DNA from: Segatella paludivivens DSM 17968 = JCM 13650
Lineage (GTDB): Bacteria; Bacteroidota; Bacteroidia; Bacteroidales; Bacteroidaceae
NCBI RefSeq assembly: GCF_000373185.1
Contig: NZ_KB890627.1
Location: 142,327 to 206,326, forward strand
Direction of reading: 5' to 3'
DNA length: 64,000 bases
Below the pieces are notes generated by a model that saw nothing but the letters and a program-made list of their open reading frames with translations, ran no database searches and had not been told where the DNA came from. A program made the translations under genes and the position numbers. Positions 54,457 through 63,406 of this stretch are shown here, piece by piece. Position 1 is the stretch's first letter. Every line of letters starts with the position of its first letter.

Positions 54457-54487
54457 CAAAGATAAACAATATAATCAAACTATCAAA
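54457..54487 (-). promoter_or_regulatory. Promoter of the homocysteine methyltransferase gene
   Basis: On the minus strand TTTG (54484-54487), 19 bases, TATCTTTG (54457-54464). The start would be near 54450, leaving a leader of about 100 bases. Confidence 0.65.
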
Positions 54488-54783
54488 AATTCTAATATAT
54501 AGATTATCTAAACTTCAAAATCTGTTATTTTAGTTTAAGCTTCTAGCGTATGTTTTCTTGCTGCATTCCTCTGCGTCATCTGCATTATCAGCGAGAAAAT
54601 ATTAACGTAAGAGGACTCTATCAATCAGCAAAGAAGAAACCACAATGTCTCCCGCAGATCTCGCAGATTTACGTAGACGAACCCCCAAGAAACATATCTT
54701 CAGCAGATTTGCACAGACACCAATCAACAAGCCCCAACGCATTCAAGCTATCTTTAACACCCATCCTCGCGCGCGCGCATAGG

Positions 54784-55229
54784 GTTTTTCAAAAATACCA
54801 GTGTCGAAGTGTCTATACTCTGACTATCAGCATGTTGCATCTCCAATCTGAATTAATCAAGTGTCACCACAGTGTCATTTGTATCTATGTTATGAAGGCG
54901 AAGAAACATCTCGAAGAATATGTCGAAAAGACTCATCATTTTATTATTTGACTTTTTTTGCCTTATACAAGACATAATTTTTGATAGTTCAATTCTATTT
55001 TATATCGAAAATACGTTTTCACGACGTAACGTTTGCGTTATTACGTGGAAACGTTTCTGTTGCTACGACACAAAGTTTGCGTTTCTACGATGTAAAGTTT
55101 GCATTTCTATATAGAAACGGAAATGCAAATTGACGTTTTCGCGACACTTTGTTTTTGAAAAAAGTGCATCTAACGTACTGATAGACAGCGGATAGACGTT
55201 TCGACGCTAGTTTATTTGCAAAACCTATG
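54784..55229. repeat. Inverted-repeat element, copy 2
   Basis: The left arm (54784-54820) and right arm (55191-55229) are imperfect inverted repeats that share CATAGG and the GTCGAA core. The left 87 bases (54791-54877) align without gaps to 29324-29410 at about 70 percent identity, including AATCAAGTG and GTGTCA at identical spacing. A (CG)n tract (54767-54778) lies outside the left arm, as in copy 1. The interior differs from copy 1 and holds the 22-bp tandem repeats. Confidence 0.6.
55024..55111. repeat. Four imperfect 22-bp tandem repeats
   Basis: Units 55024-55045, 55046-55067, 55068-55089 and 55090-55111 share the pattern AAMGTTTSYRTTNCTACG and keep a strict 22-base period. An inverted copy of part of the last unit follows (GAAATGCAAA near 55120-55130). 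No function can be assigned. Confidence 0.7.
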
Positions 55230-55440
55230 TACGAATTTCCAAATCCCAGAGTATTCGTCTTATCCTAGCAGGTTTGATGTAGTACTCGTATTTGCATTGA
55301 TTGCACACTTGTCGATATGTGCCAGAGCGCATGCGTTCTAATTTCTGTTTAGGCAGCGTGCGTCCGCACTTCTGACATTTGATTGTTTGCGGGAGAGTCT
55401 CCCGATTGATAAATTTGATATCATCGTTTTGTTTTAATTG
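55225..55440 (-). pseudogene. Zinc-ribbon small protein frame lacking a start codon
   Basis: A minus-strand frame of about 71 codons shows a plausible small protein with CQKCGRTLP and, 20 residues later, CNQCKYEYYI, ending DLEIRT. The two CxxC pairs suggest a zinc ribbon. A stop lies just before the frame and there is no ATG, GTG or TTG ahead of the first Cys pair, so it is either a remnant, uses a rare start, or its 5' end was lost. Its stop falls in the right arm of the inverted-repeat element. I do not know the family. Confidence 0.4.
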
Positions 55441-55582
55441 TTAATACTTATATTTGATATTGCTCACTCGTTTTATTTGCTCGTTTTCTTGTTTTTATTA
55501 TTATTTTATTCCTTGCTTGCTCGTTCCTTGTTTCTTTCCTTGTTCTTTCCTTGCTCTTTCCTTATGTGATTTAACGGCCTAT

Positions 55583-55799
55583 TCTCTCGCAGATCACGCA
55601 GATAATCGCAGACGAAAGACAGTTAGAACAAATGTATCTGCTAAAGCAGATGACGCTGAGAACGCTGAGAAAGACAGTTGCGGAACAGTGGAACAATGTG
55701 GTTTCATGCTGTTGTATTTTGTCTGCGTGATCTGCGCTATCTGCGGGAGAACAGTCCGTTTACGTTGATACAATAAATCTGCTTTAGCAGATACTACGA
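55583..55799. repeat. CGCAGAT-type repeats in inverted orientation
   Basis: TCTCGCAGAT-like blocks at 55583-55614 and, inverted, at 55721-55752 flank about 105 bases; a further direct copy is at 54646-54672. Palindromes ATCTGCT(A/T)AAGCAGAT-like lie at about 55638-55652 and 55770-55784. Similar intergenic repeats are common in Bacteroidetes genomes. No coding content. Confidence 0.5.
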
Positions 55800-55831
55800 A
55801 AAAAATATCTGCGGGAGATTAAACTAAAGAA

Positions 55832-56064
55832 CCTCCACACTCACGTGTGAAGGCTCTCAAATACATCCCCACTGGGATGTACTCTTCTTAGACGAAGTTG
55901 CCTTAGAAGAAAATGAATAGAACTAACTATTCATTAAATTATAGTGATAATTATTAGACGCCTTCGGTTCTCACGAATCTTTTTCTTCATGATGCAGCGA
56001 TTGCTGCATCATTGACAGGCATCCGAATTGAGTTATATCTTTTTTATCTAATGCGATTACGCAT
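55832..56064. repeat. Run of six short hairpins downstream of the fimbrial operon
   Basis: Hairpins: 55832-55853 (CACAC core), 55862-55881 (TACATCCC, CACT loop, GGGATGTA), 55884-55909 (CTTCT with AGAAG), 55912-55935 (perfect 9 bp), 55989-56012 (perfect 10 bp, ATGATGCAGC, GATT loop) and 56051-56064 (ATGCG with CGCAT). They lie in the 3' region of the minus-strand fimbrial operon. One or more may terminate it. Confidence 0.55.
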
Positions 56065-56140
56065 CATTGTTATATTTAATTAGAAGTTCAATCATCATAC
56101 TTATTCCTTAATAACTATAGATACATTATCAAACAAATAT

Positions 56141-57820
56141 TTAAAAAGCGAGAACGGCTCTAACATAACAACCCATATCGTTCTTATGGTTGGTTTCGAA
56201 GTAGACGTTCGATAGATTGAAAATAACTATCGGAGCGTTGTAGATACTATACTCTGACGCAGACCAATAGTAATAGCTTGGAGTTAGTGCTGTGCCACCA
56301 GCATCTGTTATGGCTTTATTGACATTAGTTGTTGCTGTAGAACCGCTATAAACATAGCCAGTTGCTGAACTAGAACTCTGCTGACTAGACAGATCAACCT
56401 TACCAAGATTGGCACAAATATCCCACCATTGACCTACGCTTGGAAGATACCAACCACTTGTACCTGCTGGAAGAGCAACATTATTATTACTTTTATCCTT
56501 TGCAATATAACTATTGGCTATCTGCCATGCAGGATAACTACCATTGCTTTTATTGTAGCCTCTCGTAAAAGTTCCATAATAGCCAGATATAATATCATTA
56601 TAATAACCCACAAAGGTGTTAGCTTTTGTAAGACCAGCATCACTTGCATAAGGCCCCCAAGTCGGTCCATTAACACTGGCATCTGTCAGCGCAAGTGCAT
56701 AACCATGTTTATAACCTGCATTATATTCGGCAGAACTCAGTTGGTTAGAGAATACTATGCCTACTATTGTTTTACCAGATGTGGTAGTTCCTGTTGTACC
56801 ATCACTGTATAAATAGTTTCCTACTGTTGCATCACCAAAATAAACATTTGTTCTTGTACTGGTTGTTGGAGAATATGTCACTCTCACATCATTAGCCCCA
56901 CTACCAGAGATTGCAATATTGCATTGATAATTAAAATCTCTATTTATATTGAAGTTCGTATAATCTACAACAGGACTTGCGGCATTAGTAACTCCTCCTA
57001 AATATACTCTATATGTCGATGTCCATCCAGCATAGTATCCCGTTCCCTTTGCTGTTATCAACAAATATGACGAACCAGCTGGAGCATTAGTAGTAGTTCT
57101 TAATTCAGGTGCATTGGATGCAGATGATGTGCCAGCTAGATTCTCATAAATATAATATGGTCCAGCATTGACTACTGTACCCGCATAAACTGGAGTTGTC
57201 ACGGCACCAAAACTTAGTCCAGCAAAGCCTGTTGAAGGATTTGATGTATTACCTGATGCTATATAACATTCATTTGGTACATTGCAAAGCTGATAACCTG
57301 TTATAGCAATGTCACTGGAAGGAGTTATTGTAAACGTATACTTACTATATAAACGCTTTAAAGTTATATTTTGAGCAACAGTACTTCCTGTTATATCCAC
57401 ACTGGGCTTTTCACCATACATAATATCAGCCATAGCAGTAGGGTCATTAACTGCTGTGGAAGTCCTTGCTTTCAATTCAGTAAGTGTACTGATACCGTCA
57501 AAATAGGAACTGCTGCCTGTATTGGCAATAGCACAGACAGTACAGCCATTGCTTGTTCTGACAGGAACAGAAACTGATGTAGGTGCACTATCATTATAGG
57601 CACTGCCTATCAAATTACCCTGTGCATTAAATACCAAGATGTTAACATTACGGATTGTTTCAGTAACACTGCGTGTGACTACCGTCTTCGGATCCTGCTG
57701 CGCTATCTTTACTGTCAGCGTAGCAGCATTATCTGCAGGTGTATCATCAATCGTACTGCATGAAGATACAAAAGCAAGTGCTGATACTATATATAGTAGA
57801 TATGATATTCTTTTCATCAT
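56141..57820 (-). CDS. Fimbrillin-like lipoprotein with C-type-lectin-like tip domain
   Basis: A 559-residue lipoprotein (signal MMKRISYLLYIVSALAFVSSC). Residues about 35-320 look like a fimbrial subunit of the FimA/Mfa family (VRNVNILVFNAQGNLIGSAYN, NITLKRLYSKYTFTITP). Residues about 330-559 form a DUF1566/FGE-like C-type-lectin domain (GKTIVGIVFSN, HGYALALTDA, GTSGWYLPSVGQWWDICANLG, YYYWSASEYS, final VRAVLAF). Most likely a tip adhesin; it is the last gene of the operon. The last 40 codons are rich in NNY codons, as in variable regions of retroelement-diversified proteins. Confidence 0.75.
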   Translation of the reverse strand: MMKRISYLLYIVSALAFVSSCSTIDDTPADNAATLTVKIAQQDPKTVVTRSVTETIRNVNILVFNAQGNLIGSAYNDSAPTSVSVPVRTSNGCTVCAIANTGSSSYFDGISTLTELKARTSTAVNDPTAMADIMYGEKPSVDITGSTVAQNITLKRLYSKYTFTITPSSDIAITGYQLCNVPNECYIASGNTSNPSTGFAGLSFGAVTTPVYAGTVVNAGPYYIYENLAGTSSASNAPELRTTTNAPAGSSYLLITAKGTGYYAGWTSTYRVYLGGVTNAASPVVDYTNFNINRDFNYQCNIAISGSGANDVRVTYSPTTSTRTNVYFGDATVGNYLYSDGTTGTTTSGKTIVGIVFSNQLSSAEYNAGYKHGYALALTDASVNGPTWGPYASDAGLTKANTFVGYYNDIISGYYGTFTRGYNKSNGSYPAWQIANSYIAKDKSNNNVALPAGTSGWYLPSVGQWWDICANLGKVDLSSQQSSSSATGYVYSGSTATTNVNKAITDAGGTALTPSYYYWSASEYSIYNAPIVIFNLSNVYFETNHKNDMGCYVRAVLAF

Positions 57821-57844
57821 AATTATTTATGCATAATCTATCAA

Positions 57845-58753
57845 TTACGGTATTACTACATGCTGGGTATAAACAGCCCACGGCATGACTGTCATTGCTA
57901 GTTTTCTACTGCTACAGTCAACTATTACAACTTTGTCATCACCTGAATTCAGAGTTACCAGATTACCATTACTGTCACGGTTGGTGTCCCAGATAAATGT
58001 TTTAGCCAATGCACGTGACTTTCCACCATTTGCTGGATCATCACCATAGACAGATACGGTCACATATTCTCCTTTCTGAGTAGGAAACGTATTTATCGGT
58101 TTGGTAACTAATTGATCTGAGCCGTTAAAGGAGGATGATGGAACATAAACGATGGAATCGCCTGTTATCTTACCGGAATATGTCATCGTACTACGAAAAC
58201 CTGAGAGTTCAACACGATAATTTCTATCACCGAAATACTGTTTCAGTTGCCGTATCACCACATGAAGTCTGGCTGGCTTGTTCTTCATCACGATATTTCC
58301 ATACACAGCTCCACTACCTGCCGACTGCGAACTAATGTCATAAGTTCCGTAATACAGCGATGACGGAAGCAGGTATTCACCTGTAACAGAATCACGCTTT
58401 ACGCTTACCGACATGGAATTCATATCGGTACCAATAGCTGGAGTGAATACCTGTGTACTGTCCTTATTAGAACTGCCTACCGCTACAAGAGAGGCATTAC
58501 CAAGTTTGCCATCATAACTGATTTTATAACTACCATCAGGATCTGATGTGACGATACGGTCAAACTTACCGTCTATGAACAGATATGCCATCATATTACC
58601 CTTCACTTCCGCTGTCAAGACGTTACCAACACTATCCGTCTGCGACACGATCAACGAGCATTGCACGCAGCTGGAATAGTCATCATTGATGCACGAGGCA
58701 AACAGCGACAACAGCGGAAGTAACAGAAGATAATGGTAATATCTTAAATTCAT
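57845..58753 (-). CDS. FimB/Mfa2 family fimbrial anchor lipoprotein
   Basis: A 302-residue lipoprotein (signal up to LFASC, lipid Cys21) with NDDYSSCVQCSLIVSQTD right after it, as in FimB/Mfa2 proteins. Further family features are AYLFIDGKFDRIVTSD, KPARLHVVIRQLKQYFGDRNYRVELSGF and the C-terminal CSSRKLAMTVMPWAV. In Porphyromonas the homologue anchors the fimbria in the outer membrane and sets its length. It lies between the major subunit and tip-like genes. Confidence 0.85.
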   Translation of the reverse strand: MNLRYYHYLLLLPLLSLFASCINDDYSSCVQCSLIVSQTDSVGNVLTAEVKGNMMAYLFIDGKFDRIVTSDPDGSYKISYDGKLGNASLVAVGSSNKDSTQVFTPAIGTDMNSMSVSVKRDSVTGEYLLPSSLYYGTYDISSQSAGSGAVYGNIVMKNKPARLHVVIRQLKQYFGDRNYRVELSGFRSTMTYSGKITGDSIVYVPSSSFNGSDQLVTKPINTFPTQKGEYVTVSVYGDDPANGGKSRALAKTFIWDTNRDSNGNLVTLNSGDDKVVIVDCSSRKLAMTVMPWAVYTQHVVIP

Positions 58754-58779
58754 AATACGATTTTATTTTTTATTGTCTT

Positions 58780-59964
58780 TTACTGTATTACTACGGTCTG
58801 TGGATTAGCAGTCCAGCCTGTAACTGCAAAATTAACTGTGGCTGTGGCTGGCGTTATGTTCTGTGAAGGGTCTGTTACCCCACGACCTTTAAGTGTAACA
58901 CTCACCTGATAGATGTTATTTGCAGTTAGAACATCACTATTAGTAATGGAGTTTGTAGACATAGCAGCATCATTAATGATTATTGGATAATACAGTTCTG
59001 TACCTGCATCGCCACTGCTTGTCTTAAACAGTCCCTTGATAACCAATTTTGTTGGATTTGTTGATGAATGAGGGAATACATAAAAGTAATAAGGAGTTGT
59101 GGAGGTTAAATATACAACTGGATCAGCATCTGTACCAGTTCCAGTACCTGCATTTGTCAATGCACCGCTACTTAAATAAGCATAATTAGTAAGAGAGGCA
59201 TTTATTATGCCATGTGCATCAGTCTGCTCACACTTACCGGTTGTGCCAGATTCTGTCAGAGCAGCATTCTGACTCGCTGTTCCGCCATAGGTGCAGACGT
59301 CATTGACATTATACATGAATATTTCATGTACTGTAAAAGATGCATTAGGATATGTTGTTGTACTTGCAAATGCAGACTTCAGAGAGTTCAGATCTATACG
59401 CGCAACAAGGCGGCTAAGATTAACAGTAACACTTGAAGTATTTGATGTAGCAAAAGAAGCAAAGCAATTTTCATCCTTACCAAACATTGGCAAACCTGTC
59501 ATTTGCTGAGAGTTAACTGTATTCCTTGCACTATTGTCCTTTCCTTTATCACTTGTTGTGTAACTCAAATCGGCCTTCAACCCCAAGAAGTCTGTAGTAG
59601 AGGTACATGCTGCAAATAAAGCTTTATCAGCATCAGAATTTACAGTGTTTGCAGCAACATAGATTTTGCGTGCCTGAGTTGTTGTTGTTATTGATGTTGC
59701 AGAGGCTGTGTTTATTGTCACTGTACTACTGTTAGCATCAAACAGACCTGACATAAATGCATTGACAGTCCCCTCACCTGTTAGAGTATTAGAACTTGTT
59801 GGAAGAGCGGATGCAGAAGATGCACGAGTGCCCTTTATACCCAAGTTTAGATTAACGACTGCCGGATTGCCGACGGTCGGATTGCCTTCCGTGTCGGAAG
59901 AAGAGCAGGATGTCATCATTCCTATTGACATCAGTACTGCAATAAGTAAATAATTCTTATTCAT
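58780..59964 (-). CDS. Mfa1/FimA-family fimbrial major subunit
   Basis: A 394-residue lipoprotein precursor (signal MNKNYLLIAVLMSIGMMTSC). It shows VNLNLGIKGTRASS, where the Arg could be the site cut by an Arg-specific protease before assembly, then KIYVAANTVN, GLPMFGKDE, VNLSRLVARIDLNSLKSAF and the C-terminal FAVTGWTANPQTVVIQ, which could be the donor strand. The absence of a C-type-lectin domain suggests the polymerising stalk subunit. Confidence 0.8.
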   Translation of the reverse strand: MNKNYLLIAVLMSIGMMTSCSSSDTEGNPTVGNPAVVNLNLGIKGTRASSASALPTSSNTLTGEGTVNAFMSGLFDANSSTVTINTASATSITTTTQARKIYVAANTVNSDADKALFAACTSTTDFLGLKADLSYTTSDKGKDNSARNTVNSQQMTGLPMFGKDENCFASFATSNTSSVTVNLSRLVARIDLNSLKSAFASTTTYPNASFTVHEIFMYNVNDVCTYGGTASQNAALTESGTTGKCEQTDAHGIINASLTNYAYLSSGALTNAGTGTGTDADPVVYLTSTTPYYFYVFPHSSTNPTKLVIKGLFKTSSGDAGTELYYPIIINDAAMSTNSITNSDVLTANNIYQVSVTLKGRGVTDPSQNITPATATVNFAVTGWTANPQTVVIQ

Positions 59965-60030
59965 AGTCTCACGTTTTTATTATTAATTCTTATTATTAAT
60001 ATCTTTATTACATTATTATTGAGGCATAGG

Positions 60031-61860
60031 TCAGAATGCTAAAACCGGCCGCACTCTATAAGAATCCGTTTTAAGGGCAGCGTACACTCCCACACCAAAG
60101 GTTACGAAGTCTGCGTCGTATGCATAATTTGTGGAATACTCTGTAGAACTCCAATACACTTCACCACTGTTTGTGAATAAATCTACACTGTAGCCATTTG
60201 TTTTCAAGGGATTCAAATAGACATTGATAGCTGAAACACATAAATTCGTGTAGTTCTTACCAGAGTTGTCATCTCCGCTGTACCATCTAATAAAAGCTGT
60301 ACTACTGCCTGTATAAGGTACTCCACTGGCTACAACCATTCCTCCTAGATTTGAGTAGATATCATACCACTGACCTGCACTGGGAAGATACCAACCACTT
60401 GTTCCGTTTAAAGATACACTATTTCCGCTTTTATCTTTTGCAGTATAGCCCTTTGCAGCTATTCCTGCTGCATAACCAGTTGTCTGTATAGTTCCTGTAT
60501 GAGAGAGACCGTCCTTATCCGCCATGATTTGGACTGGTGTTGAAATCAAAGAACCAGTAGGATTGCCACTATTTGAAGTGTACCATTGATATGTTGTTGT
60601 ACTAGTCCCGGCATTCTTTAATGCCATGGCATATCCATGCACAAATCCTTTTGCCTTGTCAGCTGCACTCGTTGTTGTACTGAATACGATTGCGACAGGA
60701 GTCTTGCCTGATACAAGCGAACTACTATATGAACCATCCGAATAGAAGATATCACCAATCTTTGGACCGAAATACTCTGCTATTGTGGCATTTGTATAAC
60801 TGTCTACACTGGTGGTGACTGTCACACTGGCGGAAGTTAGTCCATCGGATACATTTGCCACACCGGTACCATTAACAGTGACAGAAAGCCCATAGGTAGT
60901 ATTTGCACTTATCTTTGAGTCGCCCGTACCAGATACTGTAGAAATAATGTTACCTGTTGCCGAACTACTGTTTACAATTATCGGATAATATGTGGTATAT
61001 GTCGTGCCACTCTTTGTCTTGAAGGTTCCCTTAATCACCAACTTGGTCGGTGCCGTTGTGTTGCTGTTAGGAAAAACATAGAAATAATAGGGACCACTGT
61101 ATGTACTGATTGTTCCGCTACCTAGATAAACCGTATTGGCATTGCCTGCGATATTCTCTCCACTTACACTGCCACTGACTGTCTTTGTATTCCAGTTGGT
61201 AAGCTGATTGCTTGCATTATACATAAACACTTCCGTCGGAGTGAAAGTGCAGCCGCTATATGAACCACTGAAACTATAACTTATATTAGTCAGTGCAACA
61301 CGCGCTACCAGACGATTCAGCGTTACAGTCGGTTTCAGGGTTGTACCTGATGCCCAGTTTAATGTCTGCACATCCGACATCATCGGAAGGGACGTCATAC
61401 TCTGTGAGTTTGCCGTGGTAACTCCAGTCTTTGTCTTACCGTCAGCTGAAGTTGTATACCCCAAGTCCTGAGCCACTGTATAAAAGTCACTCAACACGTA
61501 CTTCCCTGCAAATGCACCCACAGGTACATTGGCAAAAACAAGCATCTTTACCGCATCAGTACGGGTGGGAATGCTTTCATCTCCGCTGTAATTATACTCA
61601 TGCAGGGTCACCAGCTTGTTATTGGCGTCAAAGAGTCCCACACATATATGGTTAAGTGCTCCCTCATTGTTTCCCACAGCTGCACCGTTATCCATAGGCA
61701 ATGGACCGTTGGCACGCGTCACTGCACCCGTGGAGAGTGATATATTCACAACGGCAGACTTAGAGGAGCCATTCTCCGGTATGGCGCTATTATCCGCCGC
61801 ACAGGAGAAAAGAAGCATACATGCCGCCAGTAGTGAGGATATGTATAATGTATGTTTCAT
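60031..61860 (-). CDS. Fimbrillin-like lipoprotein with C-type-lectin-like tip domain (second copy)
   Basis: A 609-residue lipoprotein (signal MKHTLYISSLLAACMLLFSC). The N-terminal half is clearly related to the stalk subunit (VVNISLSTGAVTRANG, ICVGLFDANNKLV, NSQSMTSLPMMSD, LNRLVARVALTNI). The C-terminal half is a DUF1566/FGE-like domain (GDIFYSDGSYSSSLVSGKTP, HGYAMALKNA, GTSGWYLPSAGQWYDIYSNLG, EVYWSSTEYS, final VRPVLAF). It is a paralogue of the 56141-57820 product in domain order. Probably a tip or accessory adhesin. Confidence 0.78.
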   Translation of the reverse strand: MKHTLYISSLLAACMLLFSCAADNSAIPENGSSKSAVVNISLSTGAVTRANGPLPMDNGAAVGNNEGALNHICVGLFDANNKLVTLHEYNYSGDESIPTRTDAVKMLVFANVPVGAFAGKYVLSDFYTVAQDLGYTTSADGKTKTGVTTANSQSMTSLPMMSDVQTLNWASGTTLKPTVTLNRLVARVALTNISYSFSGSYSGCTFTPTEVFMYNASNQLTNWNTKTVSGSVSGENIAGNANTVYLGSGTISTYSGPYYFYVFPNSNTTAPTKLVIKGTFKTKSGTTYTTYYPIIVNSSSATGNIISTVSGTGDSKISANTTYGLSVTVNGTGVANVSDGLTSASVTVTTSVDSYTNATIAEYFGPKIGDIFYSDGSYSSSLVSGKTPVAIVFSTTTSAADKAKGFVHGYAMALKNAGTSTTTYQWYTSNSGNPTGSLISTPVQIMADKDGLSHTGTIQTTGYAAGIAAKGYTAKDKSGNSVSLNGTSGWYLPSAGQWYDIYSNLGGMVVASGVPYTGSSTAFIRWYSGDDNSGKNYTNLCVSAINVYLNPLKTNGYSVDLFTNSGEVYWSSTEYSTNYAYDADFVTFGVGVYAALKTDSYRVRPVLAF

Positions 61861-61908
61861 AAGGCTATATTTACTATGTCTATTATCAATCGTTATATTT
61901 GCTTTGTT

Positions 61909-63378
61909 CTATTTCATCTTCATCAGTTCGACTAGGGCGTTGTCTGCCTGTTTCACTCCTGCTGCCTTTGCCATCTTCAGATACACCTCTGCCTTATCGC
62001 GATTGCCCTCGCTAAGATAAAGCAGGCCCATATTGCAATAGGCTCTTGGATCTGTCTCCCAACGCTTAAGATACTTATGCGCAAGGGTTACGTCGTTGCG
62101 TGTCAGCGCTACGCCCGCTGCATTGATGTTTGCCTCGGGATTATCAGGGAAGAGGCGGGCGGTGAGGTCAACTATATCGTTGTATTCGCGAGAACCCTTC
62201 TTGTAGAATCCAGCTGTGGCATAGAGTTCACCCAGCGTCATCGTGGCAGGGTTTGAACCCAGATGCTGCATAGCTGAGTTGCTGTCGAAGCCATCGTGAC
62301 GGAACGTCAGCGTATATTTGATGCGGTAGACTTTCGGGAAGATGAAGCGGTTCATATACTCATAGGGCATGCCGTGGCCGATGTTCTGGATTTCACGCTC
62401 ACGACCGTTGACTACGTCAATGCTCTTGATGATGTCTACAACGGCTTCGCGAAGGTTCATGCCGCTGCCCGCTACAAGCGAAGAGATGCTGTCCCAGTCT
62501 TCTGCAAGCCAGCCTACGGTGAGGTCATTGCGGTTGGTGAGCTTCTGCTTCATCAGGTACTTCTTCAAATCAAGCGAACGCTCCATTGCCTCACTTTCGT
62601 TACGGCGGTAGTTGCCGATGGGAGCACCGTAGCCGTTGATGCGGAGACCAACAAGGCTTGTTCCGTAACGCTGCAATTCGCTTTTTACGTCAGAGGCAAT
62701 GGTGTTGAACACGGTGCGGTTGAATCTGCTGCCACTGAGCTTGGCAAGAGACTTGTTGCCGAAGATTGATATCTCTCCGCTGCGGTGGAACTTATCAATA
62801 TCAGAGCCCTGAGGCTGAAGGAACTGTACATAGTCCATCAGGTTATAATAATGCACATTCGGGTCGGGATTATCGTTGCTCATGTCGTGAAGATAGATAT
62901 TCTTCAGCACAAGGTCCTCATAGACGTGTCCGCGATGACCGGTGCAGTTAAGCTCCTCGCTCTCTACATACATGCGGCACTCCTGCATCCAGTCCTTATA
63001 AGGAACAGTGGTGTCGTAGATGAAGTAGCGCTTTGCGGCATGGCTGTCCTTGACAACGATGGGTATGTTGCGGCGATTGTCGGAAAGGACTTCTGTGCGG
63101 TGGGCATCGCGCTCACGCTCACGCCCATTGATGACCACTGAGGAAAGCACTGAGACGGCACTGTCTGTCTTAAGCACAGGAGTGAAGGTCAGCGACTCAC
63201 AGCTGCCCACGACGCTGCTGTCATAGCTTACCTTCATGCGCACACGGAGAAGGTCGCCCTGACGGGTAAAGTTCTCGGAGTTCACGTAGATCTGTCCGCC
63301 GTAAACAGTCTGGGCGGATGCTGTGGATGCTACTCCACAGAAGGCAAGAAGAAAGAATGCAGATTGTAATAGTTTCAT
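61909..63378 (-). CDS. DUF3868 family protein with OmpA-like and TPR-like parts
   Basis: A 489-residue exported protein (signal up to STASAQ). The N-terminal domain (about 24-180, VYGGQIYVNSENFTRQGDLLRVRMKV, YVESEELNC) fits DUF3868. The middle (about 200-290, NRTVFNTIASDVKSELQRYGTSLVGLRINGYGAPIGNYRRNESEAMERSLDLKKYL) resembles an OmpA-type periplasmic domain. The end (about 375-489) has TPR-like helices (YCNMGLLYLSEGNRDKAEVYLKMAKAAG). Proteins of this kind sit next to fimbrial genes in Bacteroidetes and are thought to help anchorage or assembly. The gene is visibly richer in G and C than its neighbours. Confidence 0.8.
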   Translation of the reverse strand: MKLLQSAFFLLAFCGVASTASAQTVYGGQIYVNSENFTRQGDLLRVRMKVSYDSSVVGSCESLTFTPVLKTDSAVSVLSSVVINGRERERDAHRTEVLSDNRRNIPIVVKDSHAAKRYFIYDTTVPYKDWMQECRMYVESEELNCTGHRGHVYEDLVLKNIYLHDMSNDNPDPNVHYYNLMDYVQFLQPQGSDIDKFHRSGEISIFGNKSLAKLSGSRFNRTVFNTIASDVKSELQRYGTSLVGLRINGYGAPIGNYRRNESEAMERSLDLKKYLMKQKLTNRNDLTVGWLAEDWDSISSLVAGSGMNLREAVVDIIKSIDVVNGREREIQNIGHGMPYEYMNRFIFPKVYRIKYTLTFRHDGFDSNSAMQHLGSNPATMTLGELYATAGFYKKGSREYNDIVDLTARLFPDNPEANINAAGVALTRNDVTLAHKYLKRWETDPRAYCNMGLLYLSEGNRDKAEVYLKMAKAAGVKQADNALVELMKMK

Positions 63379-63406
63379 TTCTCTATAAATATTATTTTCA
63401 TTGTTA

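Larger units (their letters stand above)
54488..56140. other. Gene-poor, repeat-rich region
   Basis: About 1.65 kb without an intact gene of normal appearance. It contains the second inverted-repeat element (54784-55229), a four-unit 22-bp tandem repeat (55024-55111), a zinc-ribbon frame without a start (55225-55440), a TTCCTTG-type simple repeat (55505-55562), CGCAGAT-type repeats (54646-54672, 55583-55614, 55721-55752) and a series of short hairpins (55832-56064). Confidence 0.6.

Noticed and set aside
54550..54951. Plus-strand open frame of 133 codons
   Set aside because: It runs through CGCAGAT repeats, a (CG)n tract and the left arm of the inverted-repeat element; composition is repeat-like and no family is recognisable.
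55024..55111. CRISPR-like array
   Set aside because: The units are contiguous, imperfect and without spacers; no cas gene is present.
55454..55768. Plus-strand open frame of 104 codons
   Set aside because: Its hydrophobic start is a translation of the TTCCTTG simple repeat and the rest covers inverted CGCAGAT repeats.
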